Of a DNA stretch of 41,175 nucleotides, positions 20,520 to 26,947 are shown one piece after another (position 1 is the stretch's first letter; every line of letters begins with the position of its first letter). The notes beneath the pieces are model-generated. The model was not told where the DNA came from and made no database searches. It saw nothing but the letters and a program-made list of their open reading frames with translations. Source of the DNA: a virus. The stretch lies in the IMG/VR virus record IMGVR_UViG_3300006752_000059, positions 1 to 41,175 of that record. One strand, given 5' to 3'. A program made the position numbers and the translations under genes.

Positions 20520-20708
20520 TTATAACCTAATATTCACAAAAGATAATGTTAAAAATATAAGACCTATCTCTAAACCGTTGACCCAACGGTATTTATCATC
20601 ATCACATAAAACTTCACAGTTTACAGTTTTAAAACCAAGTAGTGTTTCTGTTGGTAAAAACTCAATGTTAAATCTATTCTTAAATACTAAAGGATTTACT
20701 TTACTCAT
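20520..20708 (-). CDS. Small membrane-anchored protein (62 aa), unknown
   Basis: This is the first minus-strand ORF from the divergent regulatory region and leads the nrdBA unit. The N-terminal two thirds are soluble, with a charged CDDDKYRW patch and two cysteines. The last 20 residues (LEIGLIFLTLSFVNI) form one probable membrane segment. No family is recognised. Support comes from its position between a divergent promoter region and the nrdB leader, and from an uninterrupted frame with A/T-rich sequence before the ATG. It could be a minor membrane factor unrelated to nucleotide reduction. Confidence 0.5.
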   Translation of the reverse strand: MSKVNPLVFKNRFNIEFLPTETLLGFKTVNCEVLCDDDKYRWVNGLEIGLIFLTLSFVNIRL

Positions 20709-20740
20709 AAAATATTAATTAAAGGTTTTTGTCAGAATTT

Positions 20741-20758
20741 TTGTATATTACTTATATA
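20741..20758 (+). promoter_or_regulatory. Promoter-like motif, copy 2
   Basis: The element reads TTGTATATTA, then CTTA, then TATA. It matches copies at 17194 and 20818 in the GTATATTA core and the downstream TATA. It lies 96 nt before the first plus-strand ATG (20854), so it could be a second, more distal start site for the structural block. Confidence 0.45.
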
Positions 20759-20778
20759 GTTATCTACCTGACTGTAGA

Positions 20779-20813
20779 CAAATATACCAATATATTTGAT
20801 TAGGTTAATCAAA
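20779..20813. promoter_or_regulatory. Two overlapping dyads in the divergent intergenic region
   Basis: Dyad 1 is CAAATATA-CCAA-TATATTTG (20779-20798), with perfect 8-bp arms. Each arm reads as TATATTTG on one strand, which fits the Bacteroidota -7 box TAnnTTTG facing each way. Dyad 2 is TTTGATTA-GGT-TAATCAAA (20795-20813), again with perfect 8-bp arms, sharing TTTG with dyad 1 and ending 1 nt before promoter-like copy 3. The layout fits a divergent promoter with an operator. No clear -33 TTTG at the usual distance was found for either direction. Confidence 0.5.
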
Positions 20814-20814
20814 A

Positions 20815-20833
20815 TTTGTATATTATTAGTATA
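20815..20833 (+). promoter_or_regulatory. Promoter-like motif, copy 3 (proximal to structural block)
   Basis: The element reads TTTGTATATTA, then TTAG, then TATA, only 20 nt before the ATG at 20854. It abuts the TTTGATTA dyad. It is the best candidate start for the long plus-strand block, which has no other intergenic gap above 30 nt until 30783. Confidence 0.55.
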
Positions 20834-20853
20834 GTACTTTAAAATTAAATAAG

Positions 20854-21018
20854 ATGATTAAAAAAATACTACATGTGTTATGGACTTTTAGCTTACAAGA
20901 CTATTGGAAATGGGTTTGGTCAAAAACAGAAGTTGATGAAAAAGTTATTATAGGTGCTAAAAAAACCAAAAAAAGAACTAAAGCTGTAGTCAAGGCTATT
21001 AAAGGAAAAAAGAAATAG
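20854..21018 (+). CDS. Small basic protein with aromatic N-terminus (54 aa)
   Basis: The product begins with a Trp/Tyr-rich amphipathic stretch (residues 8-22, including DYWKWVW), continues through an acidic turn (TEVDEK) and ends in a strongly Lys/Arg-rich helix (KKTKKRTKAVVKAIKGKKK). It is the first gene of the structural block. Its TAG stop is followed at once by the ATG of the next ORF, which indicates coupling. The form resembles small basic proteins seen in fibre regions of marine tailed phages, but no named family can be given. Confidence 0.6.
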   Translation: MIKKILHVLWTFSLQDYWKWVWSKTEVDEKVIIGAKKTKKRTKAVVKAIKGKKK

Positions 21019-21120
21019 ATGAGACAAGTATGTTTATTAATACAATGGTTGTCAAGGGGCAAAGTATGCCTGGGACACTGCCGTCAAGGTCTTTGTAAAA
21101 AAACTAAAAGTAAAATATAA
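21019..21120 (+). CDS. Cysteine-containing mini-protein (33 aa)
   Basis: This very short ORF starts directly after the preceding stop and shares one base with the next start (TAATG). It has four cysteines at positions 5, 17, 21 and 26; the last three are close together in a CxxxCxxxxC arrangement with a nearby His, and the tail is lysine-rich. A metal site or disulfide is possible but unproven. Support is the exact stop-start packing on both sides. Confidence 0.45.
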   Translation: MRQVCLLIQWLSRGKVCLGHCRQGLCKKTKSKI

Positions 21121-21269
21121 TGGGAGATTGGGAACTAGAGATAGCGTTTCATTGGCCACATGATAGACTAGCTTTAGGCTGGGAAATAATGAGACCCGAT
21201 GAATCATATAACTATACTACAGTAAAAGCTTATTTACTTATTTGCACATTAACGTTAGATGTATCATGA
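21120..21269 (+). CDS. Small conserved-looking phage protein (49 aa)
   Basis: The 49-residue product has a HWPHDRLALGWEIMRP core followed by a tyrosine-rich turn and a hydrophobic strand (VKAYLLICTLTLDV). Its start overlaps the previous stop by one base (TAATG), and its TGA overlaps the next ATG (ATGA). The pattern of a Trp-rich N-terminus and a beta-like C-terminus recalls short hypothetical proteins in other phages, but no function is known. Confidence 0.55.
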   Translation: MGDWELEIAFHWPHDRLALGWEIMRPDESYNYTTVKAYLLICTLTLDVS

Positions 21270-21499
21270 AATATAAAAAAAAAGGTGGAGGACTTAATCC
21301 TCAAAAAGTAACAAGACAGAAATCAAAACTATTATGTAGAATGGCTAATGGTGGAGAATCTGCATTAGATAATATTATGCTTAGTTCAATGGAGCAAAAG
21401 ATGACTAAAGGTGGAGACGCTAAAAGAGTAGTATCAAAAGCTGATAGAACTGAAAAATTACAATCTTATAAACGAGGTGGGTGGACTCACTCAGGATAA
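21266..21499 (+). CDS. Lys/Gly-rich small protein with repeated GG turns (77 aa)
   Basis: The ATG at 21266 is chosen because it overlaps the previous stop as ATGA; an upstream TTG at 21242 would overlap more. The protein is basic with recurring GG steps (KKKGGG, ANGGES, TKGGDAK, KRGGWTHSG) separated by helical segments. Two later genes in this block (23189-23419 and 30604-30783) have the same style. Such proteins may bind DNA or act in virion assembly; this is inference. It ends 6 nt before the first fibre gene. Confidence 0.7.
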   Translation: MKYKKKGGGLNPQKVTRQKSKLLCRMANGGESALDNIMLSSMEQKMTKGGDAKRVVSKADRTEKLQSYKRGGWTHSG

Positions 21500-21505
21500 T
21501 ACCAT

Positions 21506-22699
21506 ATGAACATTTTAACAGACATATTAAGTTTAATAAGACAAAACAAGTTTTCTAAAGTTGCTGAAAGAGATGATGTTCTTGTACTAGGTAAATGGAA
21601 TGAACAACCTGATATGACTGGTGTTGCATCTCCTATACCGTATAAGTCTGTTAAGCTTATTAAAATAAAAGACTTCAAAGTAGAAGGAACTAAATGTGAT
21701 TATAAAAATACACCGGAAAAACCTTCTGGTGATATTGCTACTATATATCAGAAGACAGAGACTGATCCAATAACAGGAGAGTGTACTGTATATTTCCGTA
21801 CATTAAAGTCTTTGAGTACAAATTTAACCTTAGCTCAGTCAGCTGATAATGATTATGTAGAAATAGATACATCAGGAGAACCCAACTTAGCAGCTAATGT
21901 AGGTACAGGTTTTGGATTATGGAAAAATAAAGTTGGTGAGACACTCAATTTTAAATCTATAATAGCTGGAGATAACATTACTATAGCAGAATCACCTGAT
22001 CAAATTACTATTAATGCTACAAGCTCAGGCGGTGTAACCTATACTTTTTCAAGTTCACCACAATCAACAGGTGGGCCTCAACATGTAAATCTAAATCTTG
22101 ATGGTTCAGACGGGTCATTAAATAATGTAAAGCTTTTTGCAGGATCTAATGTATCAATAACAGATAATGGTTCAAATGAAGTAACAATTTCATCTAGCGG
22201 TGGTATGACTTCCTTCAATGTATATGATGAGAACCCAGGTGGAGCAGGTCCAGGTTTTGCTGTAAGTCAATCAGATAACGTTTTAATGTGGGGACGCAAT
22301 GGTATAGAAACAATAACCGGTGTTCCTTTAGGATCAACAGCCAATCCTAAGTCAATTGCTATGGGATTATCTCATTACTATGAGGCATATGTATCTCAAG
22401 TAACTCAGCTAGGTAACGATGCACCTACAGAGAATGTCATTTATAATGATACAGGAAGAACTTTATCATGGTCAAGACCTACCGTTGGACGCTACACTGC
22501 AACTTGGTCAACATCAGTTGATCCAAGTAAAGTAACTATAAACATTGCACAAGTATTTAAAAATCATCCAAACATAGCTAATATTATTGGTGTAACTGGA
22601 AATGGTTTTACTATCACTACTAATTCAGCTGAAAACTCAGCTATAGCTGATGATAGTATTTTATTTGATACACCATTAGAAATAAGAATATACCCTTAA
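21506..22699 (+). CDS. Tail fibre/virion surface protein (397 aa)
   Basis: Residues 1-16 form an amphipathic helix (MNILTDILSLIRQNKF) resembling the N-termini of the 967-aa and 1,218-aa proteins downstream, and this is probably the virion-docking end. Near residues 150-230 is a beta-rich module (GSDGSLNNVKLFAGSNVSI followed by ITDNGSNEVTIS) that also occurs three times in the 967-aa protein, then a VLMWG strand. The C-terminal 110 residues are Ser/Thr/Asn-rich and end LEIRIYP, close to the IEIRLYQ near the end of the 967-aa protein. The composition is typical of trimeric beta fibres. The target is unknown. Confidence 0.75.
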   Translation: MNILTDILSLIRQNKFSKVAERDDVLVLGKWNEQPDMTGVASPIPYKSVKLIKIKDFKVEGTKCDYKNTPEKPSGDIATIYQKTETDPITGECTVYFRTLKSLSTNLTLAQSADNDYVEIDTSGEPNLAANVGTGFGLWKNKVGETLNFKSIIAGDNITIAESPDQITINATSSGGVTYTFSSSPQSTGGPQHVNLNLDGSDGSLNNVKLFAGSNVSITDNGSNEVTISSSGGMTSFNVYDENPGGAGPGFAVSQSDNVLMWGRNGIETITGVPLGSTANPKSIAMGLSHYYEAYVSQVTQLGNDAPTENVIYNDTGRTLSWSRPTVGRYTATWSTSVDPSKVTINIAQVFKNHPNIANIIGVTGNGFTITTNSAENSAIADDSILFDTPLEIRIYP

Positions 22700-22708
22700 A
22701 TTAAAGAG

Positions 22709-23176
22709 ATGAGTGATAAAAAACCTAAAAAGAAATTTAAAGATACTAAAGTAGGACAGTTCCTTACAAAGAAAGTTCCTAGTATACTTGGTCTTGCCGG
22801 GGAGTTACTTCCTGATGCAGGTGTTTTAGGTATGGTTAAATCTTTAATAGAAAAAGAACCAGCTTTATCACCAATAGATAAAGAGCATGCATTGAAACTA
22901 CTTGAACAAGATATGGTTGAAATGCAAGAAGTAAGTAAGCGTTGGGTCAGTGACATGAGTTCTGATTCTTGGCTAAGTAAAAATACAAGACCAATGACTT
23001 TGATATTTTTAACTATATCAATGGTAATATTTATGCTATTAGACAGTTCTGATATTGAATTTAAAGTAGACTCAGTGTGGGTTGACTTATTAAAGTCATT
23101 ATTAATAACAGTTTATGTAGCATACTTTGGCTCAAGGGGAGCTGAGAAATTTAAAGCAATTAGTAACAAAAATTAA
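22709..23176 (+). CDS. Second holin, GTA/3TM-type
   Basis: This 155-aa protein has a soluble helical N-terminal half with a moderately hydrophobic GLAGELLPDAGVLGMV stretch, a conserved-looking WLSKNTRPM, then membrane segments at about residues 93-110 and 124-141, and the ending YFGSRGAEKF. The WLSxNxRP plus YFGSRxxEK pattern fits the three-TM holin family known from gene-transfer agents and phages. It lies among fibre genes rather than beside the other holin. It is probably a lysis protein, though a structural membrane role cannot be excluded. Confidence 0.65.
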   Translation: MSDKKPKKKFKDTKVGQFLTKKVPSILGLAGELLPDAGVLGMVKSLIEKEPALSPIDKEHALKLLEQDMVEMQEVSKRWVSDMSSDSWLSKNTRPMTLIFLTISMVIFMLLDSSDIEFKVDSVWVDLLKSLLITVYVAYFGSRGAEKFKAISNKN

Positions 23177-23188
23177 AAAATAGAAATT

Positions 23189-23419
23189 ATGCCAAAAAAT
23201 ATGACAGATGCTGGAATAAGCTACAAAAACGGTGGCTCTTCAAAAAAAGGTGGACAAGCATTATTTAATGCTTTAAAAGCTAAAGGCTATAAACAAAAAG
23301 GTGGTGAAGAAACACCAGCTAAAGCAAGAATGACTTCATATGCTGAAGGTGGAGGACTTATGGGTTATGCAAAAAGAGGTGGCTGTGTTTTATCAGGAAT
23401 GAATAAAAAAAGAAAATAA
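23189..23419 (+). CDS. Lys/Gly-rich small protein (76 aa)
   Basis: This is a basic protein with five GG steps (KNGGSSKKGGQA, KQKGGEE, EGGGLMG, KRGGCV), a single cysteine near the end and the tail NKKRK. It resembles the 77-aa protein at 21266-21499 in composition and spacing of GG turns, suggesting a small paralogous set. No family is named. Possible roles are DNA condensation or packing around fibres. Confidence 0.65.
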   Translation: MPKNMTDAGISYKNGGSSKKGGQALFNALKAKGYKQKGGEETPAKARMTSYAEGGGLMGYAKRGGCVLSGMNKKRK

Positions 23420-23421
23420 TC

Positions 23422-23649
23422 ATGGCAAAAAAGATATCATTCCCAGAGGGAAACGGAAAAGTAGAAAATGGATATTATGATCCAACATCTATACCAGCAA
23501 GAATTCAAGCTAAAAAAAATGCAACTGCTACGGCAACGAGAATGCGTTTAGCGGCACAAGGTGTTGAAATAAAAAGATCATCTACAAAAGCTTCTGAACC
23601 AGTTCAATCAGCTGCATTTAAAAACGGCTATAGAAAAGGAAAAAAATAA
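23422..23649 (+). CDS. Small basic protein (75 aa), unknown
   Basis: The start is 3 nt after the previous stop. The product is basic (AKKN, RMRLAAQGVEIKRS, ending YRKGKK), with one central Ala/Arg-rich helix and no Cys or Trp. It could be a nucleic-acid-binding or virion-interior protein. Nothing more specific can be supported. Confidence 0.6.
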   Translation: MAKKISFPEGNGKVENGYYDPTSIPARIQAKKNATATATRMRLAAQGVEIKRSSTKASEPVQSAAFKNGYRKGKK

Positions 23650-23659
23650 ATTAAATACT

Positions 23660-24004
23660 ATGGCAATATTAACAGCACAACAGATAAGTCAATCAGGCTT
23701 ACAACCTACATCAGTCATACCTGACCCTAAAGGAGATACTTTAGCAAATACAGGTAAAGAATTTTTTTATGTGCAAAATAATAGTGGGGACACAATTACT
23801 GCAACAGTTATACCTGTTGTAAATACAGTTATTGATCCATTACTAGGCACTTTGACAAAAGAAAATGCTATATTAGCAATAGCTAATGGTGAGACAGGAT
23901 TTGTAGGTCCTTTTGAAGTTGATGCTTTTAATGATGTTGATGGTAACATAACAATAACATGTTCATTTCAGGTAGGTGTAAAACTATCTGCAGTGTACTT
24001 ATAA
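23660..24004 (+). CDS. Small beta-rich structural protein (114 aa)
   Basis: The sequence alternates beta strands and turns with no charged tail. It begins MAILTAQQISQSGLQP, has a YVQNNSGDTITATV strand pair, and closes with GPFEVDAFNDVDGNITIT and SFQVGVKLSAVYL. This form is common among small virion decoration or adaptor proteins. It lies immediately before the largest fibre genes. The structural role is inferred from fold type and position, not from a recognised family. Confidence 0.6.
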   Translation: MAILTAQQISQSGLQPTSVIPDPKGDTLANTGKEFFYVQNNSGDTITATVIPVVNTVIDPLLGTLTKENAILAIANGETGFVGPFEVDAFNDVDGNITITCSFQVGVKLSAVYL

Positions 24005-24014
24005 ACAAAAAACA

Positions 24015-26918
24015 ATGGGCTCACTACTGCAAGACGTAATTGGATTATTTGCCAAGAAAAAATATGCACCAAACCCTTATGATCTTGACAAAGATGGTAA
24101 AGAGGATTTTTTAGTTCTATCAACAAAACAAGATAGTTCATTAAATGTAATGGCATACTTGCCAAAACTTGAACAAGAATTAATTTCAGTCAAGCAGTTA
24201 GCTGAAGCTATTGGCGCTGGTTCAGATACTACATATGATTATAGTAGTGAAGGAAACGCAGATGGTTCTGTTAACTTAATACTTACAGGATCAGATGCTA
24301 CTATAGATATAGTAAAGCTTATTGGTGGTACAAACATCTCTTTGGTTGATGATGGCTCTAATAATGTTACTATAAATAGTACAGATCAGTTTGTTGGAAC
24401 TGTTACTAGTGTAGACGCTGGTATTGTTGGAGATGCTCTCAGCATATCTGGAGTTCCAATCACTACTAGTGGTAGTATAGATTTTAGTTGGGATGGTACA
24501 GCTTCAGAATATGTAGACGGCCAAGGTAATTTACAAACTTTCCCAACAGTTGGAACTATGAACTCATGGTTTGTAGGAGGAGATGGTGGTTTTGAAGTTC
24601 TAGATCAAGACAGTGTATTGTTTTTAGGCTCAGATAAAATTACAGTATATCCTATTTTTAATAGTCAATCAGTAAAATTTGAACATAAAGACACAGTTAG
24701 AACTGATAATATAATTCCTTTAACTCCAGCATTTGGTGATACATTTACTGTAGTAAGTAAAATAACTCAGGATCAAACCGGTCACCCTACTGAATTAGAA
24801 ATTAGTGAAATTACTTTACCAACTCCAGCAGCTGCAGCTAACACTACATATGATTTAAGTGGTCAGCAAAGCAACATTGATGATTATACTATACGTTTAC
24901 TTGGATCAGATGGATCACTAGATAAAGTAGTTCTTGAAGCTGGTAACAATATTACATTAACAGATCAAGGTAATGATAGAGTAGAAATAAGTTCATTAGA
25001 TTCTAATACAACATATGTTCTTAACGGTCAGCAGTCTGGTGGTACAAACTATGCAGTAAATTTAGAAGATCAAACTGGAGCTCTTAGCACGTTATTTTTA
25101 AATGCAGGAACTAATATAACATTAACACAAACTGGTAATGGTGTAACTATAGATGCTTCTGGAGGTTCTGGTTCAGTTACTAGTGTAGGTTTAACAGCAC
25201 CCCCTGCATTCACTGTTTCAGGATCACCTGTAATAAACTCAGGAACTTTAGCATTAGCAGGAGCAGGTACCGCACAAGAATATATAGATGGTACTGGGTC
25301 TTTACAAACATTCCCTACTATTCCAAGTGTACCAGCAAATATAGTTGAGACAGTAGATACACAAAATAGTACATACATTGATATGACACCAACAGGTGCT
25401 GTAGATGGAGATGTTGTTGTAACAGCAGAATTATCAGCAGTAGATGGGGTAGATACTTCAGGTAAATTCTTAAGTAAAGATAATGTATGGTCAGCAATTC
25501 CAGGAGGAAACCAAGGAACTGTAACTGATTTTAATTGTGATGTAACGCCAGGAATAGCAGATGCAATAGTACCTTCTGTAGCAAATTCAACTACAACACC
25601 TTTCTTAACTTTAGATTTTCAAGGTGTGCCAGCTCAATATGTTAGAGGTGATGGTGTTTTAGAAACATTCCCTACTATTCCTGCAGCAGTACCAGTGATG
25701 ACATCTACGGTAACTGGAACAGGTAAACTATGGGATGATATAGTACAGCTTGAACCTGCTGAATCAGTAACTACAGTTAAAGATAGAACATATGGTGTGC
25801 AGTTTAATTCAAACTCACAACTAGTTGTAAATGTACCATGGTCAAATGCTGGAGGTACCATGTCTAGTTGGACAATTAAAGATGGTACTGGGTTAGGACC
25901 AGTATTAGATCAAACAGAAGTTCAGTTTGTAGGTTCAGATAAAATTACTACACTATTAACTAATAATGGAGGAAACTATATATTAGGTATTGATCATGAC
26001 GATACAACAAGAACAGATACAACATCTACGGATGCTCCTGCTGCAGGCGGTACATTTACAGTAATAGATTCTATTACACAAGATGCAACAGGTCACCCTA
26101 CAGCAGTAAATGTTAAAACAGTTACTTTACCTTCCGCAGTATCTGTACCAACAATGACATCAACTGTCCTTGGTATTGGTAAACTATTTAGTGATGTTGT
26201 ACAAGCACAAGCAGCACAAGCAGTTTCAAATGTAGAAAAAAGAACTTATGGAATTCAATTTAATGCTAGTAATCAATTAGTTGTTAATGTACCGTGGGAA
26301 AACTCATCTTCAGGATGGACATTAACAGGTGATATTGGAACAGGGCAAGTTGTTGCTGATGGAGATACAGCTTTATTAGCAGGTGGTGTAGGAATTGCAA
26401 CAAGCACTGTTGCTACAGATAAACTAACTATAGATTTAGAAAACACATCTGTTACTCCAGGGGTTTATACAAATGCTAATATTGAAGTTGATGCTCAAGG
26501 TAGACTTACTGCAGCATCAAACGGTACAGGTGGTAGTGGAGTAGACTATACATCTTATGTTGCACGTTTTAGTCACCCTAAAGGAGGTTCAATTGCAGTT
26601 GATGTATTATCAAATAATACAGGATGTGACTTTAGCTGGGGAGGAGGAACAGCATTATATAAAATTAATATACATGCACAAGGAGACCCAAATACAAGAT
26701 GCGGTAATGGTAAACGTGTGTGGGTTATGGCAAATGGTAGATCAGAAATAGTAGAAGGTACACGTCCTGCAGAAATCTTTTTTAGAGAGTGGGAAGTAAC
26801 ACCTACTGAAAACTTAGTTTGGTTAGATTTTCTAGAACAAGATTTTACAGGTACTACTAAAGGAATATTCCAAGGTAATATAGAAATAAGATTATACCAA
26901 ACAAGAGAATTGGTCTAA
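24015..26918 (+). CDS. Modular tail fibre protein (967 aa)
   Basis: The N-terminal helix (MGSLLQDVIGLFAKKKY) matches the style of the other two fibre proteins. After a helical linker (to about 69), nearly everything is beta-rich repeat. Module A recurs at about 72-124, 277-329 and 331-383 (TTYxL, GSDGSL, AGxNITL). Module D (SGSxxFxxxGTAxEYxDGxGxLQTFPT) is at about 143-180 and 402-437, with a partial copy at 525-556. Module B (LDQxxVxFxGSDKIT to TQDxTGHPT) is at 195-270 and 629-706. Module C (STVxGxGKL to YGxQFNxxxQLVVNVPW) is at 562-610 and 712-761. The last 100 residues form a distinct head with two cysteines and end IEIRLYQTRELV. It is a probable receptor-binding fibre. Confidence 0.75.
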   Translation: MGSLLQDVIGLFAKKKYAPNPYDLDKDGKEDFLVLSTKQDSSLNVMAYLPKLEQELISVKQLAEAIGAGSDTTYDYSSEGNADGSVNLILTGSDATIDIVKLIGGTNISLVDDGSNNVTINSTDQFVGTVTSVDAGIVGDALSISGVPITTSGSIDFSWDGTASEYVDGQGNLQTFPTVGTMNSWFVGGDGGFEVLDQDSVLFLGSDKITVYPIFNSQSVKFEHKDTVRTDNIIPLTPAFGDTFTVVSKITQDQTGHPTELEISEITLPTPAAAANTTYDLSGQQSNIDDYTIRLLGSDGSLDKVVLEAGNNITLTDQGNDRVEISSLDSNTTYVLNGQQSGGTNYAVNLEDQTGALSTLFLNAGTNITLTQTGNGVTIDASGGSGSVTSVGLTAPPAFTVSGSPVINSGTLALAGAGTAQEYIDGTGSLQTFPTIPSVPANIVETVDTQNSTYIDMTPTGAVDGDVVVTAELSAVDGVDTSGKFLSKDNVWSAIPGGNQGTVTDFNCDVTPGIADAIVPSVANSTTTPFLTLDFQGVPAQYVRGDGVLETFPTIPAAVPVMTSTVTGTGKLWDDIVQLEPAESVTTVKDRTYGVQFNSNSQLVVNVPWSNAGGTMSSWTIKDGTGLGPVLDQTEVQFVGSDKITTLLTNNGGNYILGIDHDDTTRTDTTSTDAPAAGGTFTVIDSITQDATGHPTAVNVKTVTLPSAVSVPTMTSTVLGIGKLFSDVVQAQAAQAVSNVEKRTYGIQFNASNQLVVNVPWENSSSGWTLTGDIGTGQVVADGDTALLAGGVGIATSTVATDKLTIDLENTSVTPGVYTNANIEVDAQGRLTAASNGTGGSGVDYTSYVARFSHPKGGSIAVDVLSNNTGCDFSWGGGTALYKINIHAQGDPNTRCGNGKRVWVMANGRSEIVEGTRPAEIFFREWEVTPTENLVWLDFLEQDFTGTTKGIFQGNIEIRLYQTRELV
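24228..26297 (+). repeat. Interleaved protein-level repeat modules in the fibre gene
   Basis: The stretch encodes four module types in the order A-D-B-A-A-D-D-C-B-C (see the gene entry for residue ranges). Copies are clearly related in protein but diverged in DNA, so they are old duplications rather than recent tandem copies. A related A module occurs in the 397-aa fibre at 21506-22699. Confidence 0.6.
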
Positions 26919-26947
26919 ATAAAAAATAAACAATAAAATAAAAAACA

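Noticed and set aside
21242-21265. Upstream TTG start for the 77-aa Lys/Gly protein
   Set aside because: ATG at 21266 forms an ATGA overlap with the preceding stop, in line with its neighbours, and gives the charged N-terminus expected.
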